A stretch of DNA of 64,000 nt from Microcella flavibacter (GCF_012530535.1 NZ_CP051299.1:1736001-1800000), one strand, 5' to 3'. Shown: positions 27,086 to 35,831, numbered from the stretch's first letter. Made by a program: numbers and translations. Notes: generated from the sequence alone by a model not told the origin.

Positions 27086-28747
27086 CTAGTCCTCCTTGTT
27101 CGGAACCGCTTCGGCGGTCGCGGCGCGACCGGCCTGCCAGGTGAGCCATCCGCCGTCGAGGTTCGCCGCGGTGACACCGTACTGCTGCAGCAGGCGCGTC
27201 GCGGTGTGCCCGCGCTGACCGACCTTGCAGTGCACGATGAGGCGCTCGCCGCGCAGCTGCTCGGCGCGCGTGCGCAGCTCGTCGAGCGGCATGAGCTCGG
27301 CGCCCTCGATGGCGCCGGCCTCGTGCTCGGCCGCGGTGCGCACGTCGACGAGCCGCCAGCCCTCCGCCCGCCGAGCCTCGAGCTCGTGCCACTGCACGCT
27401 GAGCTCGCCGTCGAGCAGGTTGTCGTCGACGTAGCCGAGCAGGTTGATCGGGTCCTTCGCCGAGCCGTACTGCGGCGCGTAGGCGAGCTCGAGGTCGGCG
27501 AGCCCGCGGCCCGTGATGCCGCCGGCCATGGCCGTCGCGATGACGTCGATGCGCTTCTCGGCGCCGTTCTCGCCGACGGCCTGCGCACCGAGGATGGCGT
27601 CGGTCTCGGCGTCGAGGATGAGCTTGAGGGCGAGCATCGTCGCGCCCGGGTAGTAGCCGGCGTGGTCCATCGGGTGGGTGTGGATCACGCGGAGGGCCCG
27701 GCCCTCGGCGCGCAGCGCGCGCTCGGTGCGGCCGACGCTCGCAGCCGTGAGCCCGAGGAACCCGATGACGGCGGTGCCGAGGGCGGGGGCGGCGGGATGC
27801 GCGACGCCGGCGATCGCGTCGGCCGCGAGCCGCCCGTGCCGGTTCGCCAGGCCCGCGAGCGGCACGAGCGCGTCGTCCCCGTCGAGCAGCGGCTTCGCGA
27901 CCGCGTCGCCCACGGCCCACACGGCCGGGTCGGAGGTGCGCTGGAACTCGTCCACCACGATGCCGCCCCGGGCGTCGACCGCCAGGCCCGCCGCGACGGC
28001 GAGCGAGCTCTCGGGCTCGACGCCGACGGCGAGCACCACGAGGTCGGCGGGCAGCCGCTGCCCGTCGGCGAGCACGACCTCGGTCTCGTCGATCGCGGCG
28101 AGCCGCTGCGAGAGCCGCACGTCGAGGCCGCGCTCCCGAGCCCGCTGCGCGAGCGGGTGGGCCATCTCGAGGTCGAGCGAGCCCAGCAGCTGCGGGCCCG
28201 ACTGCACGATGGTGACGGCGAGGCCCGCGGCGTGCAGGTTCTCGGCGAGCTCGAGGCCGATGTAGCCGCCGCCCGCGATGACGGCGGTGCGGGCATCCCG
28301 AGCGGCGTCGATGATGGCGTCGGTGTCGGCGAGGTCGCGCAGCACGAGGCCCCGCTCGGCACCGGGGATGGCGGGGCGCTTCGGGGCGGCGCCGGGGCTC
28401 AGGACCAGGGCGTCGTAGGCGATGCGCTCCTCCTCCCCCGTGGCGAGGTCGCGGGCGGTCACGGTGCGCCCCGCCGTGTCGATGGCGATGGCCTCGGTGC
28501 GCACTCGCACGTCGAGCCCGAAGCGGGCGCCGAGGGCCGCCGGGGTCTGCAGCACGAGGGCGTCGCGCCGCTCGATGACGCCGCCGACGTGGTACGGCAG
28601 GCCGCAGTTGGCGAAGGAGACGTCGGCGCCGCGCTCGAGGACGAGGATGCGGGCGCGCTCGTCGAGGCGGCGCAGCCGCGTGGCGGCCGACATGCCGCCG
28701 GCGACGCCGCCGATGATGAGGTAGGTCTTCGCGGGAGTCGTGGTCAC
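27086..28747 (-). CDS. CoA-disulfide reductase with C-terminal rhodanese domain
   Basis: A 553-residue flavoprotein of the CoADR-RHD type. The FAD motif is IIGGVAGGMSAATRLRR, the single redox Cys is Cys48 in SFANCGLPYH, the NAD(P)H motif is VIAGGGYIGLELAE, and the dimerisation domain follows. Residues about 465–545 form a rhodanese domain with Cys507 (VHCKVGQRG). Characterised relatives reduce CoA persulfide or polysulfide and CoA disulfide. The start is a GTG with TAGGAT 6 nt upstream, embedded next to the palindromic operator. First gene of a sulfur-stress operon. Confidence 0.92.
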   Translation of the reverse strand: MTTTPAKTYLIIGGVAGGMSAATRLRRLDERARILVLERGADVSFANCGLPYHVGGVIERRDALVLQTPAALGARFGLDVRVRTEAIAIDTAGRTVTARDLATGEEERIAYDALVLSPGAAPKRPAIPGAERGLVLRDLADTDAIIDAARDARTAVIAGGGYIGLELAENLHAAGLAVTIVQSGPQLLGSLDLEMAHPLAQRARERGLDVRLSQRLAAIDETEVVLADGQRLPADLVVLAVGVEPESSLAVAAGLAVDARGGIVVDEFQRTSDPAVWAVGDAVAKPLLDGDDALVPLAGLANRHGRLAADAIAGVAHPAAPALGTAVIGFLGLTAASVGRTERALRAEGRALRVIHTHPMDHAGYYPGATMLALKLILDAETDAILGAQAVGENGAEKRIDVIATAMAGGITGRGLADLELAYAPQYGSAKDPINLLGYVDDNLLDGELSVQWHELEARRAEGWRLVDVRTAAEHEAGAIEGAELMPLDELRTRAEQLRGERLIVHCKVGQRGHTATRLLQQYGVTAANLDGGWLTWQAGRAATAEAVPNKED

Positions 28748-28753
28748 GTCGAT

Positions 28754-28774
28754 ATCCTATACCCCTAGGGGTAT
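28754..28774 (-). promoter_or_regulatory. CsoR/CstR operator and leaderless promoter of the sulfur operon
   Basis: ATACCCCTAGGGGTAT (28759–28774) is a perfect 16-bp palindrome of the kind bound by CsoR/CstR repressors. It abuts -10 TAGGAT (28754–28759), which ends 6 nt before the GTG of the CoA-disulfide reductase gene. Binding there would block RNA polymerase. Confidence 0.8.
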
Positions 28775-28871
28775 CGCTCGCATCCCGGATCGGGTCGCCA
28801 TCGCGCCCGCGCCGCGCCCGCTCCCAGCCGGTTCACCCGGCGCCCCCAGAGCGGTGTGGCACAGTCCTCGC

Positions 28872-29837
28872 ATGCCCCGTCCCGCCGTCGTCGCCCGCGC
28901 GCGCGGGCGCATCCTCACGATGTTCTCCGGCGACCCCGACGGCGTGCCGGGCTGGGTGCGCGCCCTCGAGACCGGCGAGGACGAGGGCTGGTTCGGCCCC
29001 GGCTCGGCCGTCTGGGCCGTGCACAACGGCACCCCGACGATCGTCGCGGGCGTGCGCGCCCTGCTGATGCAGACCCTGCACCCCGGCGCCATGGCCGGCG
29101 TGCACGACCACTCGCGCTACCAGCAGGACCCGCTCGGTCGGCTCTCGGGCACCGTGCGCTGGGTGCTCACCACGACCTTCGCCGATCGGGCGCAGGCCGA
29201 GGCGGGATGCGCCTGGGTCAGCCGCCTGCACGAGCGCGTGCGCGGCGAGTACACGGGGGCCGACGGCTCGGCCGTGGCGTACGAGGCCCGCGACGCCGAC
29301 CTCATCGGCTGGGTGCACTGCGTGTTCGCCGACGCCTTCATCGGATCGCACGAGACCTGGGGCGGCCCCGTGCCGGGCGGCTCCGACCGGTACGTGCGGG
29401 AGTGGGCGACCGCCGGCGAGCTCATGGGCATGGTCGATCCGCCGCGCTCGCGGCAGGAGCTCGACGACGCCCTCGCCTCCTACCTGCCCGTGCTGCGCCG
29501 CGACGCCCGCGTCGACGAGGCCGTGCGCTGGCTGCGGAACCCGCCGCTCGGCCGCGGCGTCGGGCCCGTGTACCGCATCCTGTTCGCCGGCGCCGTGGCC
29601 TCGCTGCCCGCCCGCTACCGGGCGCTGCTCGGCCTGCGCCGCCCGTGGTGGCCGGCGATCACCGCGACCCGCCTCGTGCTCTGGGGGATGCGCACCGTGC
29701 TCGGTCCGGAATCCTCGAGCATGCGCTACACCCGTGCGCGGCTCGACCGCCTCGCCGCCGCCGGCACCGCCGCGGACACCGGCCTCGGCGCGGAGACCGG
29801 GCACGTCGCGGAGACCGACGCGACCGCGGACCGCTAG
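28872..29837 (+). CDS. DUF2236 (oxygenase MpaB family) protein
   Basis: A 321-residue mostly helical protein of the DUF2236 family, related to latex-clearing protein and fungal MpaB oxygenases. RALLMQTLHPGAMAGVHDHSRYQQDPLGRL holds the likely haem or metal-ligand histidines, and WVHCVFADAFI is also conserved. The family fits a haem-binding oxygenase, but no substrate is known here. The ATG at 28872 is preferred over upstream in-frame codons because family similarity begins there and CACAGT (28860–28865) lies 6 nt upstream. Confidence 0.8.
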   Translation: MPRPAVVARARGRILTMFSGDPDGVPGWVRALETGEDEGWFGPGSAVWAVHNGTPTIVAGVRALLMQTLHPGAMAGVHDHSRYQQDPLGRLSGTVRWVLTTTFADRAQAEAGCAWVSRLHERVRGEYTGADGSAVAYEARDADLIGWVHCVFADAFIGSHETWGGPVPGGSDRYVREWATAGELMGMVDPPRSRQELDDALASYLPVLRRDARVDEAVRWLRNPPLGRGVGPVYRILFAGAVASLPARYRALLGLRRPWWPAITATRLVLWGMRTVLGPESSSMRYTRARLDRLAAAGTAADTGLGAETGHVAETDATADR

Positions 29838-30436
29838 AAGGGCTGCTCCACCGGCAGCCCGGTGCGCAGCTCCACGGGCAGGTGCCCGAGATCGTTGTGC
29901 ACGACGAGCACCGGGGGCTTCGCCGTGCGCACGCGCAGGATGGTGAGCCCGCAGTTGGCCTGGTTGAGGCCCATCCAGCGCCAGGACGGCGCGTCGAGCA
30001 CCTCGCGCACGAACCAGGCGATGACGAAGTTGTGCGTGATGAGGAGGTCGTGCCGATCATCCCGAGACGGGGAGAGCCATTCGGCGGTCGCGTCGGCCAT
30101 CTGCGCCTCACCCGCCGCGATCTCCTCCTCGGTGATGCCGCCGTAGAACGATTCGAAGGCGTGCGGCATCGCCGGGCTGGGCCCCGAGGGGATGCAGTCC
30201 ATCAGCAGGGAGGACCGCTGCGGCTCCATCGAGGGCATCCGGTCGGTCATCTGCGTCGCGGTCTCGACCGCCCGCTGCAGCGGCGAGGTGTGCACGCTCG
30301 CGAAGGGAACCCCGCTCAGCCGCTCGGCGATCGCGCGGGCCTGGCGCTGGCCCCGCCCGCTCAAGGGTCCGTCGGGGAGCCCGTGCTCGGCGTCCTGCTG
30401 CTCGCCGTGCCGGACCAGGTACACGTACCGAGACAC
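29834..30436 (-). CDS. histidine phosphatase family protein
   Basis: A 200-residue phosphoglycerate-mutase-like phosphatase. The phosphorylated His is in LVRHGEQ near the N terminus, and the second catalytic His is in LLITHNFVIAWF; TSPLQRAVETA supplies the Arg. The substrate is unknown. GTG at 30436 is chosen because AAGGAG is 10 nt upstream; a GTG at 30445 is only one base from it. The stop overlaps the convergent DUF2236 gene by 4 nt. Confidence 0.9.
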   Translation of the reverse strand: MSRYVYLVRHGEQQDAEHGLPDGPLSGRGQRQARAIAERLSGVPFASVHTSPLQRAVETATQMTDRMPSMEPQRSSLLMDCIPSGPSPAMPHAFESFYGGITEEEIAAGEAQMADATAEWLSPSRDDRHDLLITHNFVIAWFVREVLDAPSWRWMGLNQANCGLTILRVRTAKPPVLVVHNDLGHLPVELRTGLPVEQPF

Positions 30437-30540
30437 GAGATCCACGCTCCTTCGTCACCGTCGAGCCTAGGCCAGGCCCTCGCGACGGCGACCGGCCCCG
30501 ACGGGGTTCACAGGTCGCACCGGGGATCCTGCCCGTGTGA

Positions 30541-30572
30541 GGACAGACAAAGCTGTCTGTCCCTGCTACAGT
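30541..30572 (+). promoter_or_regulatory. TetR-type operator and promoter upstream of the TetR gene
   Basis: GGACAGACA-AAGC-TGTCTGTCC (30541–30562) is a perfect inverted repeat with 9-bp arms. TACAGT at 30567–30572 is a likely -10 box just downstream. The layout indicates autorepression of the TetR gene at 30657. The repeat is also upstream of the divergent phosphatase gene. Confidence 0.7.
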
Positions 30573-30656
30573 CGGGCTATCGGACCCCTCCGAAGCCCCC
30601 GTGATCCATCCCGAAGAGGACGCGTCGGCGACCCGCGCCAGCGAAAGGCCCTCTCC

Positions 30657-31298
30657 GTGTCGGCGATCACCACCGCAGCCTCCCCCACTGCGACCCCCTC
30701 CCCCTCGAGCTCGCCCGCGGTCGACGCCCCGCCGGCGCCCCGTGTCGCGCCCGCGAAGGGCCGCATCCTCGCGACTGCCATGCGCCGCTTCTACGACGAC
30801 GGCATCCGGCCCGTCGGCGTCGACCTGCTCATCTCCGAGTCGCAGGTGACGAAGGCCACCTTCTACAAGCACTTCGGCTCGAAGGAGCGGCTGGTGCTCG
30901 ACTACATCAGCGCCCGCCGCGACGCGACCATCGAGTCGCTCACGAGCCTGCTCGCCGCTCACGAGGACGCGGCGGTCGGGCTGCGGCTCGTCGGCGACGC
31001 CGTCGTCGCGCAGATCCAGGCGCCCGGCTACCGCGGCTGCCCCTTCGTCAACGCGGCCGCGGAGTTCGCCGACCCCGCCCACCCGGTGCGCGGCGTCGTC
31101 ACGAGCTTCCACGAGGCGATCCACGAGCTGTTCGAGGGGGCCCTCGTGCGCCTGGGCCACCCCATGCCGGGCGAGGCCGCCGATCGTCTCGTGCTCGCCT
31201 ACGTGGGCGCGATGACCTGGGCCTACGTCGGCGACGTCGTCGCCGCGAGCTCGGCCGTGCGCGGCACGATCGAGCGGGTCACGAACGAGGCGCGCTGA
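30657..31298 (+). CDS. TetR family transcriptional regulator
   Basis: A 213-residue regulator with a Ser/Thr/Pro-rich N-terminal tail of about 35 residues, a TetR helix-turn-helix (ISESQVTKATFYKHFGSKERLVLDYI) and a ligand domain with GCPFVNAAAEF, seen in regulators responding to electrophiles or aromatic compounds. The start is uncertain; the GTG at 30657 has AAAGG nearby. A perfect inverted repeat 95 nt upstream is its probable operator. The target genes besides itself are not clear. Confidence 0.87.
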   Translation: MSAITTAASPTATPSPSSSPAVDAPPAPRVAPAKGRILATAMRRFYDDGIRPVGVDLLISESQVTKATFYKHFGSKERLVLDYISARRDATIESLTSLLAAHEDAAVGLRLVGDAVVAQIQAPGYRGCPFVNAAAEFADPAHPVRGVVTSFHEAIHELFEGALVRLGHPMPGEAADRLVLAYVGAMTWAYVGDVVAASSAVRGTIERVTNEAR

Positions 31299-31334
31299 GC
31301 CGCTCCCCCGCCCCGCGGGCGAGCGGTCGCGACG

Positions 31335-32402
31335 CTAGGAGCTGACGCGATCGAGCTCGGTGAGCTGCTGCCGCGTGAGCGGCGTCCTCGGCGCGGCCAT
31401 CACGGCGTCGAGCTGATCGGGCTCGCTCACCGAGACGACGGGCGCGACGACGCGCGGGCGGCTCAGCAGCCACGCGAGCGAGGCCGTGGTCACCGAGGTG
31501 CCGGTCTCGGCCGCGACGCGGTCGAGCGCGGCGAGCGTGCGCAGCCCGGAACGGGTGAGGTAGCGCGTGGCCTCGCCGCCGCGCCGCAGCCGCTCGACGT
31601 CGCCGCGCGAGCGGTACTTGCCGGTGAGGAACCCGCCCGCGAGCGCGAAGCGGGGCATGACGCCGAGGTCGAGCTGGGCCGCGACGCGGGCGAGATCGCC
31701 CTCGTACTCGGTGCGGTGCACGAGGTTGTAGTGGTTCTGCACGGCCACCATGGGGGCGACGCCGAGCACGCCGACCGCGATGCGCGCCTCGATCAGTCGG
31801 TTGCCGGTGTGGTGACTGCCCCCGAACCAGCGCACCTTGCCGTCGCGGATGAGATCGTCGACGGCCGCGAGCGTCTCCTCGAAGGGCACGGCGTCATCGT
31901 CGATGTGGAGGTAGAGCAGGTCGATGCGGTCGACCCGCAGGCGCCGCAGGGAGGCCTCGACGGCCTGATCGATCGCGCGCGCCGAGAGGCCGGGGTTGTC
32001 GGGCCCCTTGCCGATCTTCGTCGCGATCGTCATCGGGTGCCGACGCCGGGTCGCGCGCATCCAGTTGCCGATCATGATCTCGCTGCGCCCGCCGGCGTAG
32101 GAGTCGGCGGTGTCGATGAACGTGCCGCCCAGCTCGGCGTAGCGATCGAGGATCGCGGTCGTCGTCGGGGCGTCGGCCGTCCATCCGAAGACGTTGCCGC
32201 TCAGGGCGATGGGGAACACGCGCAGATCGCTCGGGCCGATGCGGCGCTCGAGGGTGCGGGCGGGCAGCAGCGGCGCCGGAGGCGGCGCGGCGGGGCTCGC
32301 GGCCTGCGCGGCTTCCGGGCTCACGGCCGTCGGGGCGGCCGCCCCCGAAGGCGTCGCCATCACGGCGGTGCCGGGGTCGGGGAGCCCCGTCGGGTCGTTC
32401 AC
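31335..32402 (-). CDS. aldo/keto reductase
   Basis: A 355-residue NADPH-dependent oxidoreductase with a TIM-barrel fold. The catalytic tetrad is visible: Asp and Tyr in FIDTADSYAGGRSE, Lys in IATKIGKG, His in FGGSHHTG. An Ala/Pro-rich N-terminal tail of about 50 residues is unusual. The GTG at 32402 is favoured because GAGAGG lies 9–14 nt upstream; the ATG at 32360 has no ribosome-binding site. It lies downstream of the rhodopsin gene, separated by a strong terminator, so it is probably transcribed independently. Confidence 0.9.
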   Translation of the reverse strand: MNDPTGLPDPGTAVMATPSGAAAPTAVSPEAAQAASPAAPPPAPLLPARTLERRIGPSDLRVFPIALSGNVFGWTADAPTTTAILDRYAELGGTFIDTADSYAGGRSEIMIGNWMRATRRRHPMTIATKIGKGPDNPGLSARAIDQAVEASLRRLRVDRIDLLYLHIDDDAVPFEETLAAVDDLIRDGKVRWFGGSHHTGNRLIEARIAVGVLGVAPMVAVQNHYNLVHRTEYEGDLARVAAQLDLGVMPRFALAGGFLTGKYRSRGDVERLRRGGEATRYLTRSGLRTLAALDRVAAETGTSVTTASLAWLLSRPRVVAPVVSVSEPDQLDAVMAAPRTPLTRQQLTELDRVSS

Positions 32403-32561
32403 GGTCGTGCCTCTCGCGCGTCGGGTGGGAAGCCCGGTGGATCGATGAGGCACACGGTATCGCCGCCCGGAGCGCCGAGCGCGCCGCCGTGCGCAATCGT
32501 TATGCGAACGACGAGCGCCGTGCGCGGGACGGCCCGCGCACGGCGCTGATGGTGCTGACCA

Positions 32562-32597
32562 CGGCGCGGTCGCTCCCCCACAGGAGCGACCGCGCCG
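32562..32597 (-). terminator. strong terminator after the rhodopsin gene
   Basis: CGGCGCGGTCGCTCC and GGAGCGACCGCGCCG form a perfect 15-bp stem with a 6-nt loop, 14 nt past the rhodopsin stop codon. No T-run follows on the minus strand. Confidence 0.85.
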
Positions 32598-32611
32598 GGG
32601 GTCTGTGGGCC

Positions 32612-33346
32612 CTACGCGGTGGGCTCGAGCTGACGCGCCACCGACGACTTCTTCGCGGCGTTGACCGCGATGATGCCGAAGCCGACCTTGTTCACCACGT
32701 CGGCGACGACGTAGATGCAGGCCGCGACGCTCGCGGCGACCGCGATGTCCGCGCCGCCCAGCTCGAGGAACTCCTGCAGGGCGGTGCCGATGGGGTAGAT
32801 CGCCCAGCCGATGATCACGAACAGGCGCATGATGCGCACCGCGCTCTGCACGTGGTCCGGGGCGCCGGAGACGTTGATCTTCAGGATGACGAAGATGATG
32901 TAGATCCACGCGGCCGAGGAGATGACGAAGAAGATGACGTTCGAGAACGAGCCGGGCTCGCCCATCTCACCCAGGTAGCCGGTGACGATCATGATGATGT
33001 CGGCGATGACGATCTTCGTCAGCAGGCCCTTCTTGACCGCGCCGGCGAGCGCGACGATCAGCACGAACTCCACGAGCAGCAGCGGCGTGGTGATGAGCCA
33101 GTCGATGTACCGCAGCGGCGCGGTGGCCTCGACGTCGTCAGCGGTGATGGAGCCGCCCGGGAACTGCACGACATCCTTCATCACGTAGTACAGGATCGCG
33201 GCGACGAAGGTGATGACCGCGGCGTAGGTCGCGACCGACCGCAGCTCCGGCTTCAGGTCGTTGCGCTCGAGCACGAACCAGACGGTGCCCGCGCCCATCG
33301 CCACGAACCCCAGCATGAAGAAGGCCTGCACGATCTGGAAATCCAT
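32612..33346 (-). CDS. proton-pump-type microbial rhodopsin
   Basis: A 244-residue seven-helix retinal protein. Lys220 in ADVVNKVGFG is the Schiff-base lysine, with Asp216 as second counterion. Helix C reads RYIDWLITTPLLLVEF with Asp82, Thr86 and Glu93, the DTE triad of light-driven proton pumps. Leu90 matches the green-tuning position 105 of proteorhodopsin. Tyr53 seems to replace the conserved helix-B His75, and Phe140 sits where xanthorhodopsin has the Gly that lets a carotenoid dock. The ATG at 33346 has CAGGAC upstream. No retinal or carotene gene lies nearby, so retinal must come from elsewhere. Confidence 0.96.
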   Translation of the reverse strand: MDFQIVQAFFMLGFVAMGAGTVWFVLERNDLKPELRSVATYAAVITFVAAILYYVMKDVVQFPGGSITADDVEATAPLRYIDWLITTPLLLVEFVLIVALAGAVKKGLLTKIVIADIIMIVTGYLGEMGEPGSFSNVIFFVISSAAWIYIIFVILKINVSGAPDHVQSAVRIMRLFVIIGWAIYPIGTALQEFLELGGADIAVAASVAACIYVVADVVNKVGFGIIAVNAAKKSSVARQLEPTA

Positions 33347-33607
33347 GATTGTCCTGTGAATCGGAGGACGACGCGCGATCGGCATGCGTCCGGGTGATCC
33401 ATCGGGTCGTGGGCCCCTTTGGCCATGTTTTGACTGTCCGCAGAAGACCGGGCGGATGATCCAGGTTCGATGTCGAGTCGCTGGGGATCACCTGCCGACT
33501 GGCTGAATGCATTTCGCCCCCGCCGCGCGCACCCTCCGAACGCCGCGGGATGCTCGCAGAGAGGCGTGCCACGGTGGCAGTCCACCGATTCCCCCTGGAG
33601 GAGATCC

Positions 33608-34138
33608 ATGACGAACGATCCGACGTGGCGCATGCCCGAGGTGCCCGCCTTCTCGCTCACGAGCCCCGACTTCGCCGAGGGCGAGCGGCTGCCCGACTGG
33701 GCGCGATCGGGCATCGCCGGCGCGGGCGGCGACGACCGTTCCCCCGCCCTCGAGTGGAGCGGCGCCCCCGAGGGCACGCAGAGCTACGTCGTCACGATGT
33801 ACGACCCGGACGCGCCGACCGGCAGCGGCTGGTGGCACTGGACGGTCTACAACCTGCCGGCGAGCACGACCTCGCTCGCCGCGAACGCCGGCGACCCCGA
33901 GGCCGGTCTGCTGCCCGAGGGCGCCGTGACCGTCGCGAACGAGCTGCGCCTCGAGCGCTTCCTTGGTGCGGCCCCGCCCTCGGGCCACGGCGAGCACCGC
34001 TACGTCTTCGCGGTGAGCGCGCTCGACGTGCCGAGCATCGAGGCCCCGGAGGGCGCGACGCCCGCCCTCGTCGGCTTCATCCTGCGCGACCACATCATCG
34101 GCCGCGCGCTGCTGACGGGCATCCAGAGCACCGACTGA
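33608..34138 (+). CDS. YbhB/YbcL family Raf-kinase-inhibitor-like protein
   Basis: A 176-residue PEBP-fold protein. MYDPDAPTGSGWWHWTVYNLP carries the ligand-site D-P-D-x-P and the conserved His, and GEHRYVFAVSALDV is the second family block. Bacterial members are cytoplasmic and their ligand is unknown. GGAGGAG lies 6 nt before the ATG. The 261-bp gap to the divergent rhodopsin gene has TTGACT (33430–33435) and GATGAT (33454–33459), a possible promoter for this gene. Confidence 0.92.
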   Translation: MTNDPTWRMPEVPAFSLTSPDFAEGERLPDWARSGIAGAGGDDRSPALEWSGAPEGTQSYVVTMYDPDAPTGSGWWHWTVYNLPASTTSLAANAGDPEAGLLPEGAVTVANELRLERFLGAAPPSGHGEHRYVFAVSALDVPSIEAPEGATPALVGFILRDHIIGRALLTGIQSTD

Positions 34139-34220
34139 TCGGATCGTGATCGACGCGAGGGCGGGGCCGGCGGCTCCCGCCCTCGCTCACGTCCGGCGGG
34201 ATCACCCTCGACCGCGGCTG

Positions 34221-34236
34221 AACGATCGTTTAGACT
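34221..34236 (+). promoter_or_regulatory. TetR operator and leaderless promoter of the ABC operon
   Basis: The palindrome AACGATCGTT (34221–34230) directly precedes -10 TAGACT (34231–34236), which ends 6 nt before the ATG of the TetR gene. The arrangement predicts autorepression of a TetR–ABC operon with a leaderless message. Confidence 0.65.
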
Positions 34237-34242
34237 GCGCGC

Positions 34243-34893
34243 ATGACCGCGCCCGCGACCGATCTCGGCACCGATGACGACGCCCGCGACCGCATCCGGG
34301 ATGCCGCGCTCGCGCTCATCGGACGCCACGGCTACGCCGGCGCGAGCGTGCGGGCCATCGCCGAGGCGGCCGGGGTCAGCCCCGCGCTCGTGCTGCACCA
34401 CTTCGGATCGAAGGAGGGCCTGCGCGCGGCCTGCGACGCGCACATCCTCGACGCGCTGCTCGGCGACGACGCGCTCGCCCCCGGCGCGGACGTCATCGGG
34501 CTCGCGCGGCGCTGGCTCGCCGAGCTGCCCCGCACCCGCCCCTCCTTCGACTACCTCGCGCGCATGATCACCGACGGCGGCCCGGCGGGTGACCGGCTGT
34601 TCGACGCGATCGTCGACCGCACGGCCGCGATGCTCGCGGAGGGCGAGCGCTCCGGCGCCGTGCGGCCGTCGAGCGACCCGCGCACGACCGCGGTGGTCGT
34701 CGCCGCGCATGGGCTCGTCCCGCTGCTGCTGCAGCGCCACATCGGGCGCGCGCTCGGCGAGGACGGGCTCAGCGCGAGCGCCGTCGAGCGGCTCACCCTG
34801 CCGACGCTCGAGCTCTACACGCACGGCCTCTACGCCGACGGATCGATGCTCGAGGGCGCGCGGGCGGCCCTCGAGCCGGAGGGGGCGGCATGA
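34243..34893 (+). CDS. TetR family regulator of an ABC exporter operon
   Basis: A 216-residue regulator with the helix-turn-helix VRAIAEAAGVSPALVLHHFGSKEGLRAACD near residues 37–65. The C-terminal domain is helical with no recognised ligand signature. It is the first gene of a three-gene operon: its TGA overlaps the ATPase start as ATGA. A palindrome at its promoter is the likely binding site. Such TetR–ABC units usually respond to a toxic compound exported by the transporter. Confidence 0.9.
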   Translation: MTAPATDLGTDDDARDRIRDAALALIGRHGYAGASVRAIAEAAGVSPALVLHHFGSKEGLRAACDAHILDALLGDDALAPGADVIGLARRWLAELPRTRPSFDYLARMITDGGPAGDRLFDAIVDRTAAMLAEGERSGAVRPSSDPRTTAVVVAAHGLVPLLLQRHIGRALGEDGLSASAVERLTLPTLELYTHGLYADGSMLEGARAALEPEGAA

Positions 34894-35831
34894 CCGGCGC
34901 GGCGATCGAGATCAGCGGGCTGGTGAAGCGGTTCGGGCGGCGCGAGGTGCTACACGGCATCGACCTCGAGGTGCCCGCGGGCCGCATCATCGGTCTCATC
35001 GGACCGAACGGCGCCGGCAAGACCACGACCATGCGCACCCTCGTCGACATCGTGCGGCCGACGAGCGGCTCGGTGCGCATGCTCGGCCGCGACCCGCGCA
35101 CCGGCGGCGCCGCGCAGCGCCGCCGCATCGGCTACCTGCCCGGCGAGCTCGCGATGGACTCGCGGCAGTCGGCCCGCCGCGTGCTCGCCCACTACGCCGC
35201 GCTCGACGGCGCGCGCGGCGCCCCGGCCCGCGTCGATGCGCTCGCCGACCGGCTCGGGCTCGACCTCGACCGGCCCGTGCGGGCGCTGAGCAAGGGCAAC
35301 AAGCAGAAGGTCGGGGTGATCCAGGCCTTCGCGCACGACCCCGAGCTGCTGGTGCTCGACGAGCCGACGAGCGGGCTCGACCCGCTCGTGCAGCAGGAGT
35401 TCCTGACCCTCGTGCGCGACGCGCGCGAGGCCGGCCGCACCGTGCTGCTGAGCTCGCACGTCATCAGCGAGATCGCGCACGTCGCCGACGAGGTGGCCGT
35501 GCTGCGCGAGGGGCGGGTCGTGGCGCGCAGCGACGTGGCCGCCCTGCGGGCCGCGGCGCCCCGCGAGGTGCGCGTGCGGGTCGGCTCCGGGCAGCGGGAC
35601 GAGCTGCTGCGGCGCATCGCGGCCCTGCCCGGGCTCGCGCTGCGCACGGGCGCGCCCGATGATCCCGACCCCGGCGTGATCGGCGCTCTCACCGGGGAGG
35701 TCGGCGCCTTCGTCGCGGCCCTCGCCGCGCTCGACGTGCGCGACCTCGTCGTGCAGGAGCCCGATCTCGAGCGCGCGGTGCTCGACCTGTACGGCCCCGA
35801 GCGGGTCGCGGCGGCGGGGAGCGCGTCGTGA
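34890..35831 (+). CDS. ABC transporter ATP-binding protein (drug/exporter type)
   Basis: A 313-residue ATPase. Walker A is GPNGAGKTTTM, the signature is ALSKGNKQKVGVIQAF, Walker B is LLVLDEPTSGLD and the switch His is in LLSSHVISE. The C-terminal 90 residues resemble the extension of ABC-2 type exporters (DrrA/CcmA-like). It overlaps the TetR gene before it and the permease gene after it by 4 nt each, so the three are coupled. The substrate is unknown. Confidence 0.93.
   Translation: MTGAAIEISGLVKRFGRREVLHGIDLEVPAGRIIGLIGPNGAGKTTTMRTLVDIVRPTSGSVRMLGRDPRTGGAAQRRRIGYLPGELAMDSRQSARRVLAHYAALDGARGAPARVDALADRLGLDLDRPVRALSKGNKQKVGVIQAFAHDPELLVLDEPTSGLDPLVQQEFLTLVRDAREAGRTVLLSSHVISEIAHVADEVAVLREGRVVARSDVAALRAAAPREVRVRVGSGQRDELLRRIAALPGLALRTGAPDDPDPGVIGALTGEVGAFVAALAALDVRDLVVQEPDLERAVLDLYGPERVAAAGSAS

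Noticed and set aside
33566-33580. Short palindrome TGCCACGGTGGCA before the PEBP-like gene
   Set aside because: It is 13 nt with no regulator gene beside it and no promoter overlap; likely chance.
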